Positions 1-7,949 of a stretch of DNA of 64,000 bases are shown here, piece after piece. Location: the NCBI GenBank assembly GCA_036500605.1, contig DASYBU010000015.1:40129-104128 (forward strand), read 5' to 3'. Position numbers and translations under genes: made by a program. The DNA comes from JAFALK01 sp036500605. Lineage in GTDB: Bacteria > Pseudomonadota > Gammaproteobacteria > Burkholderiales > Burkholderiaceae_C. Every line of letters begins with the position of its first letter. The first letter of the stretch is position 1. The notes below the pieces were generated by a model that was not told where the DNA came from, ran no database searches, and worked only from the letters and a program-made list of their open reading frames with translations.

Positions 1-300
1 CACGGACAGAGCCACGCCATGCTCGAAGCGGCCGGCATGGGCTCGCCGTTCTGGCGCGATGCGTGGATCCTGCTGGGTGCAGCCTTCGATGCGGTGGTCG
101 GCCTCGCACTGTGGCTCCGGCCCGGACGCCTGTCCTACCGCGTCGCGCTGATCGGCATGGTCGCCATGACCGTGATCGCCACCGTCCTGCTGCCGAGCCT
201 GTGGCTCAACCCGCTCGGCCCCTTGCTGAAGAACCTGCCCATCGCGGCAGCACTGCTCACGCTTGACCGAGCTTTGACAAGAACACCAACAACATCATGA
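1..300 (+). CDS. C-terminal part of an SDR/DoxX-like membrane protein (5' truncated by the window edge)
   Basis: The reading frame is open from base 1, so the start lies outside the window; 99 codons are visible and end in TGA. The visible part holds three hydrophobic segments (around WILLGAAFDAVVGLALWL, VALIGMVAMTVIATVLL and LPIAAALLTLD) separated by short Arg-containing loops. This resembles the DoxX-like C-terminal domain that follows an NAD(P)-binding short-chain dehydrogenase domain in some proteobacterial proteins. The enzymatic half cannot be seen, so the function is open. The stop overlaps the ATG of the next gene by 4 bases (ATGA at 297-300), indicating translational coupling. The family call is from memory of the domain pattern and is tentative. 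Confidence 0.6.
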   Translation, partial: HGQSHAMLEAAGMGSPFWRDAWILLGAAFDAVVGLALWLRPGRLSYRVALIGMVAMTVIATVLLPSLWLNPLGPLLKNLPIAAALLTLDRALTRTPTTS

Positions 301-776
301 ACCTCTACGCCCTCATCAAGACCCTGCACGTGATCTCCAGCGTGCTGCTCGTCGGCACCGGCTTCGGCTCGGCCTTCTACATGTTCTTCGTGAATCGCAG
401 CGGTAATTTGCAAGCGCAAACCGTGGTGGCGCGGCTGGTGGTGCGCGCCGATTGGTGGTTCACCACGCCGGCGGTGATCATCCAGCCGATCAGCGGTCTT
501 GCGCTCGCGCACATGGCCGGCTGGCCGCTTGATTCCGGCTGGCTGCTCGCGGCCCTCGTGCTCTTCGTGTTCGCCGGCATCTGCTGGCTGCCCGTGGTCT
601 GGCTGCAGATCCGCATGGCGGCGATGCTCAAGACCGTGAGTGAGCAGGGCGGCGGTGAATTGCCTCAGAAGTATTGGGACTACGCCAAGCTATGGGAACG
701 GCTCGGCTATCCGGCTTTCATCGCGATGGTGGTGGTGTTCTATCTGATGGTGGCGAAGCCCGCGCTGGCGTTCTGA
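297..776 (+). CDS. DUF2269 family integral membrane protein
   Basis: A 159-residue protein with about four transmembrane helices (near residues 5-27, 50-72, 80-102 and 138-158) and almost no soluble domain. The N-terminal stretch MNLYALIKTLHVISSVLLVG and the conserved-looking HV, GTGFGSAFYM and WW positions are typical of DUF2269, a family of inner-membrane proteins without assigned activity. It starts inside the last codons of the DoxX-like gene (ATGA overlap), so the two are almost certainly co-translated and may act together in the membrane. No ligand or partner can be deduced from the sequence. Confidence 0.75.
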   Translation: MNLYALIKTLHVISSVLLVGTGFGSAFYMFFVNRSGNLQAQTVVARLVVRADWWFTTPAVIIQPISGLALAHMAGWPLDSGWLLAALVLFVFAGICWLPVVWLQIRMAAMLKTVSEQGGGELPQKYWDYAKLWERLGYPAFIAMVVVFYLMVAKPALAF

Positions 777-993
777 GCCAGTCGGGTGATCTCGCTCGCC
801 TGTACCTGTCGATGCATGACACGTTGCCGCTACCGCAGGCCCAGTACAAGGAAGATCACCGCGAGCATATCCACGGCCATTGCACTGCCGTGCCAGTTCC
901 GTTTGTGAAGCGCGTAAGCGACCCCGCCGGCAAGTGGGGATGCTGCTATGGCCATTGGGTTTCAGACGCTCGTCGTTACGGGCTTCGGCGAAA

Positions 994-1566
994 TTAATCG
1001 GTAGACGAGAAGTAGAGCCGCATTGATGGATGCGTTCTTTTGTCCGCCGAGCCTTCTGTCGAGCGTCCGGAACTGCAATCCCTGCCAGTGCCGTCGATGC
1101 TGTTTTTCTCAATCCAGGCTTCAATGCTCGGCCAGAGCTGCCTGTCTACCTGATAGTCCTGCGCCCCAATTTTCAAGCTGGTGGTCGCAACGTTCGAATA
1201 GTTCGTCTCCAGGAGCAGCGTCTTGGTTCGATTGGATGCATATCTGATGTCGATAAGGCCGGCAATCTCGAAGCGTCGCGCTACGTCGGTGCTTGAATAT
1301 TTCAACCGCTGCATCGACTTTTCCAGATCCGCGATTTGAGCGGCACCGGCTGAAAAATATACGCATCCAATCGATCGGATATCGGATTCGCTTGGGGCGA
1401 CCACGAAAGCGGTGACGAAGGGCGGTTTTGTGATCGCGACGGAAACAACTTTCCCATCAAACATCAGCTCATTCAGTGTCATGGATTCGCCGCTATTCGC
1501 GAACGCTGGAAATGTCGATGCGCCCAAGATGAGATAGAGAGTCTTGGCCAGTGAAGATCTATGCAT
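994..1566 (-). CDS. Hypothetical exported protein
   Basis: The frame is open for 78 more codons upstream, but the ATG at 1566 was chosen because it is followed by a convincing signal peptide (MHRSSLAKTLYLILGASTFPAFA, cleavage near residue 23, split here as MHRSSLAKTLYL-ILGASTFPAFA) and preceded by an AAGG ribosome-binding site. The mature protein has about 167 residues, is mixed alpha/beta in character, and has Cys residues in IGCVYF and RDCSS that could pair in the periplasm. I recognise no family. Base composition is visibly lower in G+C than the neighbours, which fits a recently acquired accessory gene. It stands alone, between the DUF2269 gene and a divergent secreted protein. Confidence 0.6.
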   Translation of the reverse strand: MHRSSLAKTLYLILGASTFPAFANSGESMTLNELMFDGKVVSVAITKPPFVTAFVVAPSESDIRSIGCVYFSAGAAQIADLEKSMQRLKYSSTDVARRFEIAGLIDIRYASNRTKTLLLETNYSNVATTSLKIGAQDYQVDRQLWPSIEAWIEKNSIDGTGRDCSSGRSTEGSADKRTHPSMRLYFSSTD

Positions 1567-1926
1567 GGTTCGCCTTGAAGCGGTCTTCGCCGAGTCGTTT
1601 GGCCTTGAGTCGGGCCGGTGCCATTCGCTCGCGCAGATTGCGAGCCGCTTTCGCTGCGACCGATTCTGCGAGCTCCTCGTGAATTTGGGCGGAGAGTTCA
1701 CACTCCAAATTAGGGGGAGTCCCTTCGGCTCACCTCGTACCTCTTCTTCGCCGGCGGCTGAGCGAACTCCCGCGTTGTGTCGTTGTGTAAAGCAGCGCAC
1801 TTCGCATCACCGGTCCGTAAGGTCGGACGGTGCCAGTCGACTATGAGCGGCAGGGCGATCAACCAGCCCTGCACACGGCCCTATTGGTGCCGTGATGTTC
1901 ACTCATTCACTCAACTGGAGATTGCG
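1567..1926. other. Intergenic region between divergent genes (360 bases)
   Basis: This region separates two divergently transcribed exported-protein genes and must hold both promoters. I see small inverted repeats (GTCCG/CGGAC near 1815-1830 and AGGGC/GCCCT near 1852-1871) but no promoter hexamers or regulatory element that I can defend. Both frames that run into it from the neighbouring genes lack ribosome-binding sites at their upstream start codons, so I treat it as non-coding. Confidence 0.4.
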
Positions 1927-2979
1927 ATGAACCATCAAATGACCAAGGCCGCAGCGGCGGCCCTGCTTCTCATGGGCGGCGTTCTGGGAGCGGTGTCGGC
2001 GTGGGCCGACGCGCCGCGCGAGGGGGCGCTGATCCTGACGGCTTCCAACACGGCGACCAACCATCTGCTCGTGTTCAATTCGAGCGGCGCCTTGCTGAAG
2101 CAGATCGCGACGCAGGGGCAGGGCGGCGTGGCCGGCAATGCGGGTGGCATCGCCACCGGTGAAGACCGCGTCGCTGTCGTCAATTTCGGCTCCAGCAATG
2201 TGACCGTGCTGGCGCCCGATGGCTATGGCCGATTCTTCCGTGTCGAGCGCGTGTTCCAGACGAGCGGCAGCCCGGTGAGCGTGGCCTTCGGAGCCCATCA
2301 TCTGTATGTGCTGACGGGAACGACGGTGGAGTCTCACGCGGTCGGGCCCTGGGGCGTCAACCCATCGGCTGACGGGCAGGCGCAACTGCTGCATGCGGAC
2401 GGATCGGCCGGCCAGGTCGGCGTGCTCAAGGGCCAGCTGATCATCACTGAAAAGAGCAACGCCGTAGAGACCGTCAAGCTTTCGCAGAGTGGCTCCATCG
2501 TCGGGCGTGTGAGCATGGTGGCCAACATCCCTGCAAACATCGACACGCCGCTGGGCCTGGTCACGCGCGGTGATGACGCTTATGTGACGCTGGCGCATGC
2601 CGACGAAACCAGCCTGGTTCGCAATGGCACGGTCCTCACGACGACGCCCTCGGTCACGCAGCATGCGCCTTGCTGGCTGGCGCTGGACGGGCCGTTCCTG
2701 TTCTCGGCCAACTCACCGAGCCGCAGCGTGTCGCGCTACGCGGTGTACGGCCAGAAGATCGTGCAAGACGCGGCCGTGGTCGCCCAGTTCAATGGCAACC
2801 CGACGGACATTGCGTATCACGATGGCCTGGCCGCTGTGATCGACAGCAACGGCACGGTCTCGCACGTGACGGTGTTCAATGTCGACCAGGACGGCAATAT
2901 GACGGCCAGCGGCATGGCGACCTTGAACGGCACCGCGACCAACGGTGTGGCGATTGTTCGAGGCGACGAATGGCGTTGA
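1927..2979 (+). CDS. Secreted beta-propeller-like protein of unknown function
   Basis: The start at 1927 has a GGAG ribosome-binding site six bases upstream and opens a classical signal peptide (MNHQMTKAAAAALLLMGG then VLGAVSAWADA); the frame is open further upstream, but without these signals. The mature protein of about 322 residues is built of short beta-strand-rich repeats with recurrent patterns such as NHLLVFNSSGALL, RVAVVNFGSSNVTVLA, HHLYVLTG and FLFSANSPSRSVSRY. This is how secreted seven-bladed propellers (lactonase/YncE-like) look. No catalytic signature is visible. Similar proteins are scattered in Burkholderiales and often annotated only as hypothetical. Fold class is inference; activity unknown. 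Confidence 0.65.
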   Translation: MNHQMTKAAAAALLLMGGVLGAVSAWADAPREGALILTASNTATNHLLVFNSSGALLKQIATQGQGGVAGNAGGIATGEDRVAVVNFGSSNVTVLAPDGYGRFFRVERVFQTSGSPVSVAFGAHHLYVLTGTTVESHAVGPWGVNPSADGQAQLLHADGSAGQVGVLKGQLIITEKSNAVETVKLSQSGSIVGRVSMVANIPANIDTPLGLVTRGDDAYVTLAHADETSLVRNGTVLTTTPSVTQHAPCWLALDGPFLFSANSPSRSVSRYAVYGQKIVQDAAVVAQFNGNPTDIAYHDGLAAVIDSNGTVSHVTVFNVDQDGNMTASGMATLNGTATNGVAIVRGDEWR

Positions 2980-3022
2980 GCGGCGCATTGCTTTTGTCCA
3001 TGCGATTCAGGCGTTAGGGCCT

Positions 3023-3049
3023 GCGCGCCTCCGGCAACGCGAGGCGCGC
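3023..3049 (+). terminator. GC-rich stem-loop downstream of the beta-propeller gene
   Basis: A perfect 9-base-pair inverted repeat (GCGCGCCTC at 3023-3031 and GAGGCGCGC at 3041-3049, 9-base loop) lies 43 bases after the stop codon and 47 bases before the next start. There is no T-run, so it may be a weak or Rho-assisted terminator or an mRNA-stabilising hairpin. Confidence 0.35.
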
Positions 3050-3095
3050 GGCTGAGTTATCGTCCAAGCTTCATCGCCAAGAAGGACGGACTCAG

Positions 3096-4202
3096 ATGAA
3101 AAGTTTGGGCAGCAAGGCAGCCGGCGCACGGCTCGAGCGGATGCAGGCTTCCGCGCAATGGGCCGGCAACGGGTTTCGCAACACCCAGCCCACGGGGCCG
3201 GGGCGCAAGGATCCGGCGGCGCAGATGCCCTCGATCTCGGACTTCCTGTGCGGCGGCGAGCGGCGCGTGCCGCTCACGCCCTTGCCCTCGCTCGATCCGC
3301 ACGATGCCTGGAGCAAGCCGCCGGAGTCCGGCCTGCGCGCCACCTGGCTCGGTCACTCCACCGTGCTGATCGAGATCGACGGCCTGCGGCTGATCACCGA
3401 TCCGGTCTGGGGCCCGCGCGCCTCGCCCACCAAGCTCGCCGGGCCGAAGCGCTTCCAGCCGGTGCCGGTGCCTTTGAAGAAGATGCCCAAGATCGATCTC
3501 GTGCTGCTCTCGCACGATCACTACGATCACCTGGACTACCCGACGATCCGCGAACTGGCCAAGATGGGCGTGCCCTTCGTGACCTCGCTCGGCGTGGGCG
3601 CGCATCTCGAATATTTCGGCGTGGCGCCGGAGCTGATCCATGAGCTCGATTGGTGGGAGAGCTTCAGCCTCGGCGACCTGACGGTGACCGCAACGCCTTC
3701 GCAGCATTTCTCGGGGCGCGGGCTCAAGGATCGCAATGCGACGCTGTGGTCTTCGCTGTCGGTGCGCACGTCCAAACATTCGGTGTTCTTCAGCGGCGAT
3801 ACAGGGCTGACCGATCAGTTCAAGACGATTGCCGAGCGTATGGGCAAGTTCGATCTGGTGATGCTCGAAGTGGGTGCCTTCCATCCGGCCTGGGGCGATA
3901 TCCATCTGGGGCCGGGCAATGCCTTGCATGCGCTCGACATGCTCGGGGGCGGCACCTTTCTGCCTGTGCACTGGGGCACTTTCAACCTGGCGATGCATGC
4001 CTGGGATGCGCCGGCCGAGGCGCTGTTGTCCGAGGCCAATCATCGTGATCTGCAATTGCTGATGCCACGCCTGGGCGAGGCCGTCGAACCGGCGCATGCG
4101 GAGCGCGTGAATCCTTGGTGGCGAGCGGTCGACAGCGCCAAGATGCCGACCGAGGAGGAAGCGGAGGCGCTGCCGAAGTCGATGCCTTGGCCCCTGGATT
4201 AG
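3096..4202 (+). CDS. MBL-fold metallo-hydrolase, NAPE-PLD/UlaG-like
   Basis: A 368-residue metallo-beta-lactamase-fold protein. The metal motif HDHYDHLD lies near residue 140, further His ligands are probable in PSQHFSGRG, GDTG and PVHWGTF, and the WLGHSTVLIE strand that opens this fold is at about residue 85. The arrangement (TWLGHST, SHDHYDHLD, SGDTG, HWGTF) is that of the NAPE-phospholipase-D-like/UlaG-like group, whose bacterial members hydrolyse phosphodiester or lactone bonds; the substrate here is unknown. No signal peptide, so probably cytoplasmic. An AAGGA site lies nine bases before the ATG. It precedes iorA by 91 bases and could share its transcript. Confidence 0.8.
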   Translation: MKSLGSKAAGARLERMQASAQWAGNGFRNTQPTGPGRKDPAAQMPSISDFLCGGERRVPLTPLPSLDPHDAWSKPPESGLRATWLGHSTVLIEIDGLRLITDPVWGPRASPTKLAGPKRFQPVPVPLKKMPKIDLVLLSHDHYDHLDYPTIRELAKMGVPFVTSLGVGAHLEYFGVAPELIHELDWWESFSLGDLTVTATPSQHFSGRGLKDRNATLWSSLSVRTSKHSVFFSGDTGLTDQFKTIAERMGKFDLVMLEVGAFHPAWGDIHLGPGNALHALDMLGGGTFLPVHWGTFNLAMHAWDAPAEALLSEANHRDLQLLMPRLGEAVEPAHAERVNPWWRAVDSAKMPTEEEAEALPKSMPWPLD

Positions 4203-4293
4203 TCGGACATTGTTTGCTTGCTATCGTCACCGGTTGCCTTCTGTGCCTTCTTTCTGTTGGCCCTGTTGAATTGACGAAAAAGAGGAACGCTCG

Positions 4294-4752
4294 ATGATCA
4301 CCCTGAATATCAACGGCAAGAACCAGCAGATCGATGCTGATCCTTCCACGCCGGTGCTGTGGGCGCTGCGCGACCACCTGCACATGACCGGCACCAAATT
4401 CGGTTGCGGTGTGGCGCAATGCGGCGCCTGCACCGTGCACATCAACGGTGCGCCCACGCGCTCTTGCATCACGCCGATCTCTTCGGTGGCGGGGCAGAAG
4501 ATCACCACCATCGATGCGGTCGGCGACGACAAGGTCGGCAAGGCGGTGCAGGCCGCCTGGGTCAAGCACGACGTCGCGCAATGCGGCTGGTGTCAGAGCG
4601 GCCAGGTCATGAGCGCCACGGCTCTGCTGCGTGGCAATCACAAGCCCAGCGATGCCGACATCGACGGCGCCATGGCCGGCAATATCTGCCGCTGCGGCAC
4701 CTATGCCCGCATCCGCGTCGCGATCCACGACGCTGCCAAGTCCTTGGCCTGA
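4294..4752 (+). CDS. iorA: (2Fe-2S)-binding subunit of an isoquinoline 1-oxidoreductase-type molybdoenzyme
   Basis: A 152-residue small subunit of a molybdenum hydroxylase. The N-terminal plant-ferredoxin-like cluster is bound by C38, C43, C46 and C58 (KFGCGVAQCGACT and TRSC). The C-terminal helical cluster is bound by the AQCGWCQSG and NICRCGTY motifs. This two-cluster layout carries electrons from the molybdopterin site in the partner subunit to an acceptor. In the IorAB group, IorA/IorB form a heterodimer without an FAD subunit. A GAGGAA ribosome-binding site precedes the ATG. iorB follows after 14 bases. The substrate cannot be read from sequence; isoquinoline is only the type substrate of the family. 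Confidence 0.88.
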   Translation: MITLNINGKNQQIDADPSTPVLWALRDHLHMTGTKFGCGVAQCGACTVHINGAPTRSCITPISSVAGQKITTIDAVGDDKVGKAVQAAWVKHDVAQCGWCQSGQVMSATALLRGNHKPSDADIDGAMAGNICRCGTYARIRVAIHDAAKSLA

Positions 4753-4766
4753 ACGGAGCGAGCACC

Positions 4767-6989
4767 ATGAGCTATTCCAATCTGATCGCCCGCATGGCGC
4801 GGCAGTTCAACGCCGAACAACACGCCGGCCTGCAGCGCCGGCAATTCCTGAAGTTCTCGGCCGGTGGCGGTTTTGCGCTCGGCGTGATGCCGCTCGGCGC
4901 CTCGGCGGCCGATGCCAATGCCGCACCGGCGGCCCTCAAGGACAACCAGCAACCATCCGCCTTCATCCGCGTGGCCGCCAACGGCGAAGTGACCGTGCTG
5001 ACCAACCGCCTCGACTTTGGCCAAGGCATTGCGACGACGCTGGCCATGCTGGCCGCCGAAGAACTCGATGCCGACTGGGGCCAGGTGCGCGCCGAACTGG
5101 CGCCCGCCGGTGATGCGTACAAGGACGCCGGCTTCGGCATCCAGATGACCGGCGGCTCCTCGAGCACCAACCATTCGTGGCAGCAGTACCGCGAGCTCGG
5201 CGCGCGTTCGCGGGCCATGTTCGTGGGCGCAGCGGCCGCGCAATGGAAGGTCGATCCGGCCAGCGTCAAGGTCGCGCATGGCGTGGTCACCTCGGGCAAG
5301 CACAAGGCCAGCTTTGGTGAACTGGCCGAGGCTGCGATGGCGCAGCCGGTGCCCGCCACGGTGAGCTTGAAGGACCCGAAGCAGTACCAGATCATCGGCC
5401 GCCCGACACGCCAGATCAGCGGCACGGCCAAGTCTTCAGGCAAGCAGACTTTCGGCCTCGACGTGATCCGCCCCGGCATGAAGACGGTGCTGATCGCCCG
5501 TCCACCGGTATGGGGCGCCAAGGTGGCCAGCTTCGATGCGAGCCGCGCCAAGGCGATCAAGGGCGTGATCGAGGTGTTCGAGGTGCCGCTCGACCGTGGC
5601 GCCAGCGGCGTGGCGATCGTGGCCGATGCCTTCTGGCCGGCCAAGCAGGCGCGTGAAGCCTTGCAGGTGCAATGGAACACCGACGGCGTCGAGAAGATCG
5701 ACAGCGAGAAGCAGCTCGCCATGTACCGCGAGCTGGCCACCAAGCCCGGTGCCGTGGCGGTCAAGCACGACAGCTCGGCCCTGGCCGGCGCACCGCTGAA
5801 GATCAGCGCCGAGTACACCTTCCCGTACCTGGCGCATGCGCCGATGGAGCCGCTCAACTGCACGATCGAGTTCACCAAAGACGGCGGCGCCGAGGTCTGG
5901 GTGGGCAGCCAGTTCCAGACCATCGACCAGGCCACGATGTGCGCGGTGATGGGCTTGAAGCCCGCGCAGCTGAGCTTCCACACCATGATGGCGGGCGGCG
6001 GTTTTGGCCGGCGCGCGGTGCCTACTTCCGACTATCTGATGGAAGCCGCGCAGGTCGCCAAGGCATGGCGCGCGGCGGGGCGAAGTGAGCCGATCAAGGT
6101 GGTCTGGACGCGCGAAGACGACATCAAGGGCGGCTACTACCGGCCCATGCATTTGCACCGCGCCGAGATCGGCTTCGATGCCAGCGGCAAGGTGCTGGCT
6201 TGGCAGCACCGCATCGTCGGCCAGTCGATCGTCAGCGGCACGCCTTTCGAAGACTTCATGGTCAAGGACGGTGTGGACTCGACGATGGTCGAAGGCGTGG
6301 CCAACACGCCGTACGACGTGCCGCTGGCGCTCGATGTTCACCACCCGAAGCTCAACGTGCCGGTGCTGTGGTGGCGCTCGGTCGGCAACACGCACACGGC
6401 CTATGTGATGGAGACGCTCGTCGACGAGATCGCGCGCGCTGCCAAGCAGGATCCGGTCGCGTACCGCCGCAAGCTGCTCGGCGACAAGCATCCGCGCCAT
6501 CTGGCGGCGCTCAACATGGCCGTCGAGAAATCGGGTTATGGCAAGCGCAAGCTGCCGGCCGGCCAGGCCTGGGGCGTGGCGGTGCACGAGTCCTTCGAGT
6601 CGATCGTGGCCTATGTGGTGGAAGCCTCGGTCGTCGACGGCCAGCCGACGCTGCACCGCGTGACGGCGGGCGTGCATGTGAACCGCGCGGTCAACCCGCT
6701 CAACGTCGAGGCGCAGGTGCAGGGCGCGGCGCTGATGGGCCTGGGCACAACGCTGCCCGGCGCGGCGATCACGCTCAAGGATGGTGTGGTGCAGCAGTCG
6801 AACTTCTTCGACTACACGGTGGCGCGCATGCCGCAGATGCCGGCGATCGCGGTGCATATCGTGACGAGCGACGAGCCGCCCACCGGCATCGGCGAGCCGG
6901 GCCTGCCGCCGCTCGCGCCGGCTTTTGCTAACGCCATCGCCGCACTGACCGGCAAGACGCCGCGCGGCCTGCCGTTCCAGCTGGGCTGA
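4767..6989 (+). CDS. iorB: Molybdopterin-binding large subunit, isoquinoline 1-oxidoreductase type, Tat-exported
   Basis: A 740-residue xanthine-dehydrogenase-family subunit. The ATG at 4767 has a GGAG site and is 14 bases after iorA; a much longer open frame exists upstream but overlaps iorA. The N-terminus carries a twin-arginine signal (RRQFLKFSAGGG at about residues 24-35, then a hydrophobic stretch and ASAADA). The folded, cofactor-loaded IorAB complex is therefore probably moved to the periplasm by Tat. Molybdopterin-binding segments include NRLDFGQGIATTLAMLAAEE, TGGSSSTNHSW, GGGFGRRAV and the C-terminal GIGEPGLPPLAPAF with the probable catalytic Glu. This fits an aldehyde or N-heterocycle hydroxylase passing electrons to a membrane acceptor. 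No XdhC-like cofactor-insertion gene is nearby. Confidence 0.87.
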   Translation: MSYSNLIARMARQFNAEQHAGLQRRQFLKFSAGGGFALGVMPLGASAADANAAPAALKDNQQPSAFIRVAANGEVTVLTNRLDFGQGIATTLAMLAAEELDADWGQVRAELAPAGDAYKDAGFGIQMTGGSSSTNHSWQQYRELGARSRAMFVGAAAAQWKVDPASVKVAHGVVTSGKHKASFGELAEAAMAQPVPATVSLKDPKQYQIIGRPTRQISGTAKSSGKQTFGLDVIRPGMKTVLIARPPVWGAKVASFDASRAKAIKGVIEVFEVPLDRGASGVAIVADAFWPAKQAREALQVQWNTDGVEKIDSEKQLAMYRELATKPGAVAVKHDSSALAGAPLKISAEYTFPYLAHAPMEPLNCTIEFTKDGGAEVWVGSQFQTIDQATMCAVMGLKPAQLSFHTMMAGGGFGRRAVPTSDYLMEAAQVAKAWRAAGRSEPIKVVWTREDDIKGGYYRPMHLHRAEIGFDASGKVLAWQHRIVGQSIVSGTPFEDFMVKDGVDSTMVEGVANTPYDVPLALDVHHPKLNVPVLWWRSVGNTHTAYVMETLVDEIARAAKQDPVAYRRKLLGDKHPRHLAALNMAVEKSGYGKRKLPAGQAWGVAVHESFESIVAYVVEASVVDGQPTLHRVTAGVHVNRAVNPLNVEAQVQGAALMGLGTTLPGAAITLKDGVVQQSNFFDYTVARMPQMPAIAVHIVTSDEPPTGIGEPGLPPLAPAFANAIAALTGKTPRGLPFQLG

Positions 6990-6992
6990 GGC

Positions 6993-7949
6993 TCAAGACA
7001 ACGGGGGCGCTTCCCGAACCACGGCCTTGCCGCAGGCCTGGTTGCGCCCCTGGTCCTTGGCCCGGTAGAGCTGTTCGTCGGCCATCAGCAGCAAGGTTTG
7101 CGCCTTGCCGCTGGCCACGCCGGTCTTGCTGGCCACGCCCACGCTGATGGTGACGTGCTCGAACGCATCGGAATAGGCGTGTGCGATGGCTTCGGCGCGC
7201 ACCGCGGCGCCGAGCTGTTCGGCGATGGTGAGCGCGCCGGCCAGGTCGGTATCGGGCAGGATGCACGCGAACTCTTCGCCGCCATAACGCGCGATCAGAT
7301 CGGCAGGGCGCTTGAGCACCGAGCGCATCGCGCTGGCCACCCGGCGCAGGCAATCGTCGCCGGCCTGGTGGCCGTAGTGGTCGTTGTAGCGCTTGAAGAA
7401 ATCCACATCGGCGAGCAGCACGCTCAGCGGCGTGACGGCACGCACCGAACGGCTCCACTCGGTGGCCAGCTGGGTGTCGAAATGGCGCCGGTTGTGGATG
7501 CCCGTGAGTCCGTCCACGAAGGCCAGATGCCTCAGCAGATCGACGTGCGCCTTCACCGTCAGCTGCGTGCGCACGCGGGCGCGGACGATCTTCGGATGGA
7601 TCGGTTTGGAGATGAAATCCACCGCGCCCAGATCGAGGCCCAGGGCCTCGGCCGTGGTGTCGTTGTGGGCGGTCACGAAGATGACCGGGATGTCGGCGGT
7701 GGCGGCATCGGCCTTGAGGCGGCGACAGACCTCGTAGCCGTCCATGTCGGGCATCATCACGTCGAGCAATACGAGGTCAGGTTGGCGGCTCAGGCACATC
7801 TCCAGCGCCTGCTTGCCGCTGGTGGCCATCAGCACCTGATGGTCTTCGGCGAAGGCGCGGTAGAGCGCCTGGATGTTGACGGGATCGTCGTCCACGACCA
7901 GCAGCTTGGGCCGCGCTGCGGTGGCCGGGGCGGTGGCGGCGATGGTCAT
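6993..7949 (-). CDS. Response regulator with diguanylate cyclase output (REC-GGDEF, PleD-like)
   Basis: A 318-residue protein with a receiver domain at about residues 14-130 (phosphorylatable D63 in LLDVMMPDMDG, K in ISKPIHP) and a GGDEF domain at about 140-305. The active-site motif is GGEEF (223-227). An RxxD motif (RPAD, 214-217) sits five residues before it, which is the inhibitory site for product feedback, so both catalysis and c-di-GMP inhibition look intact. The ATG overlaps the stop of the upstream hybrid kinase by 4 bases. Phosphorylation by that kinase's phosphotransfer domain is therefore the natural inference, coupling an extracellular cue to c-di-GMP production. Confidence 0.88.
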   Translation of the reverse strand: MTIAATAPATAARPKLLVVDDDPVNIQALYRAFAEDHQVLMATSGKQALEMCLSRQPDLVLLDVMMPDMDGYEVCRRLKADAATADIPVIFVTAHNDTTAEALGLDLGAVDFISKPIHPKIVRARVRTQLTVKAHVDLLRHLAFVDGLTGIHNRRHFDTQLATEWSRSVRAVTPLSVLLADVDFFKRYNDHYGHQAGDDCLRRVASAMRSVLKRPADLIARYGGEEFACILPDTDLAGALTIAEQLGAAVRAEAIAHAYSDAFEHVTISVGVASKTGVASGKAQTLLLMADEQLYRAKDQGRNQACGKAVVREAPPLS

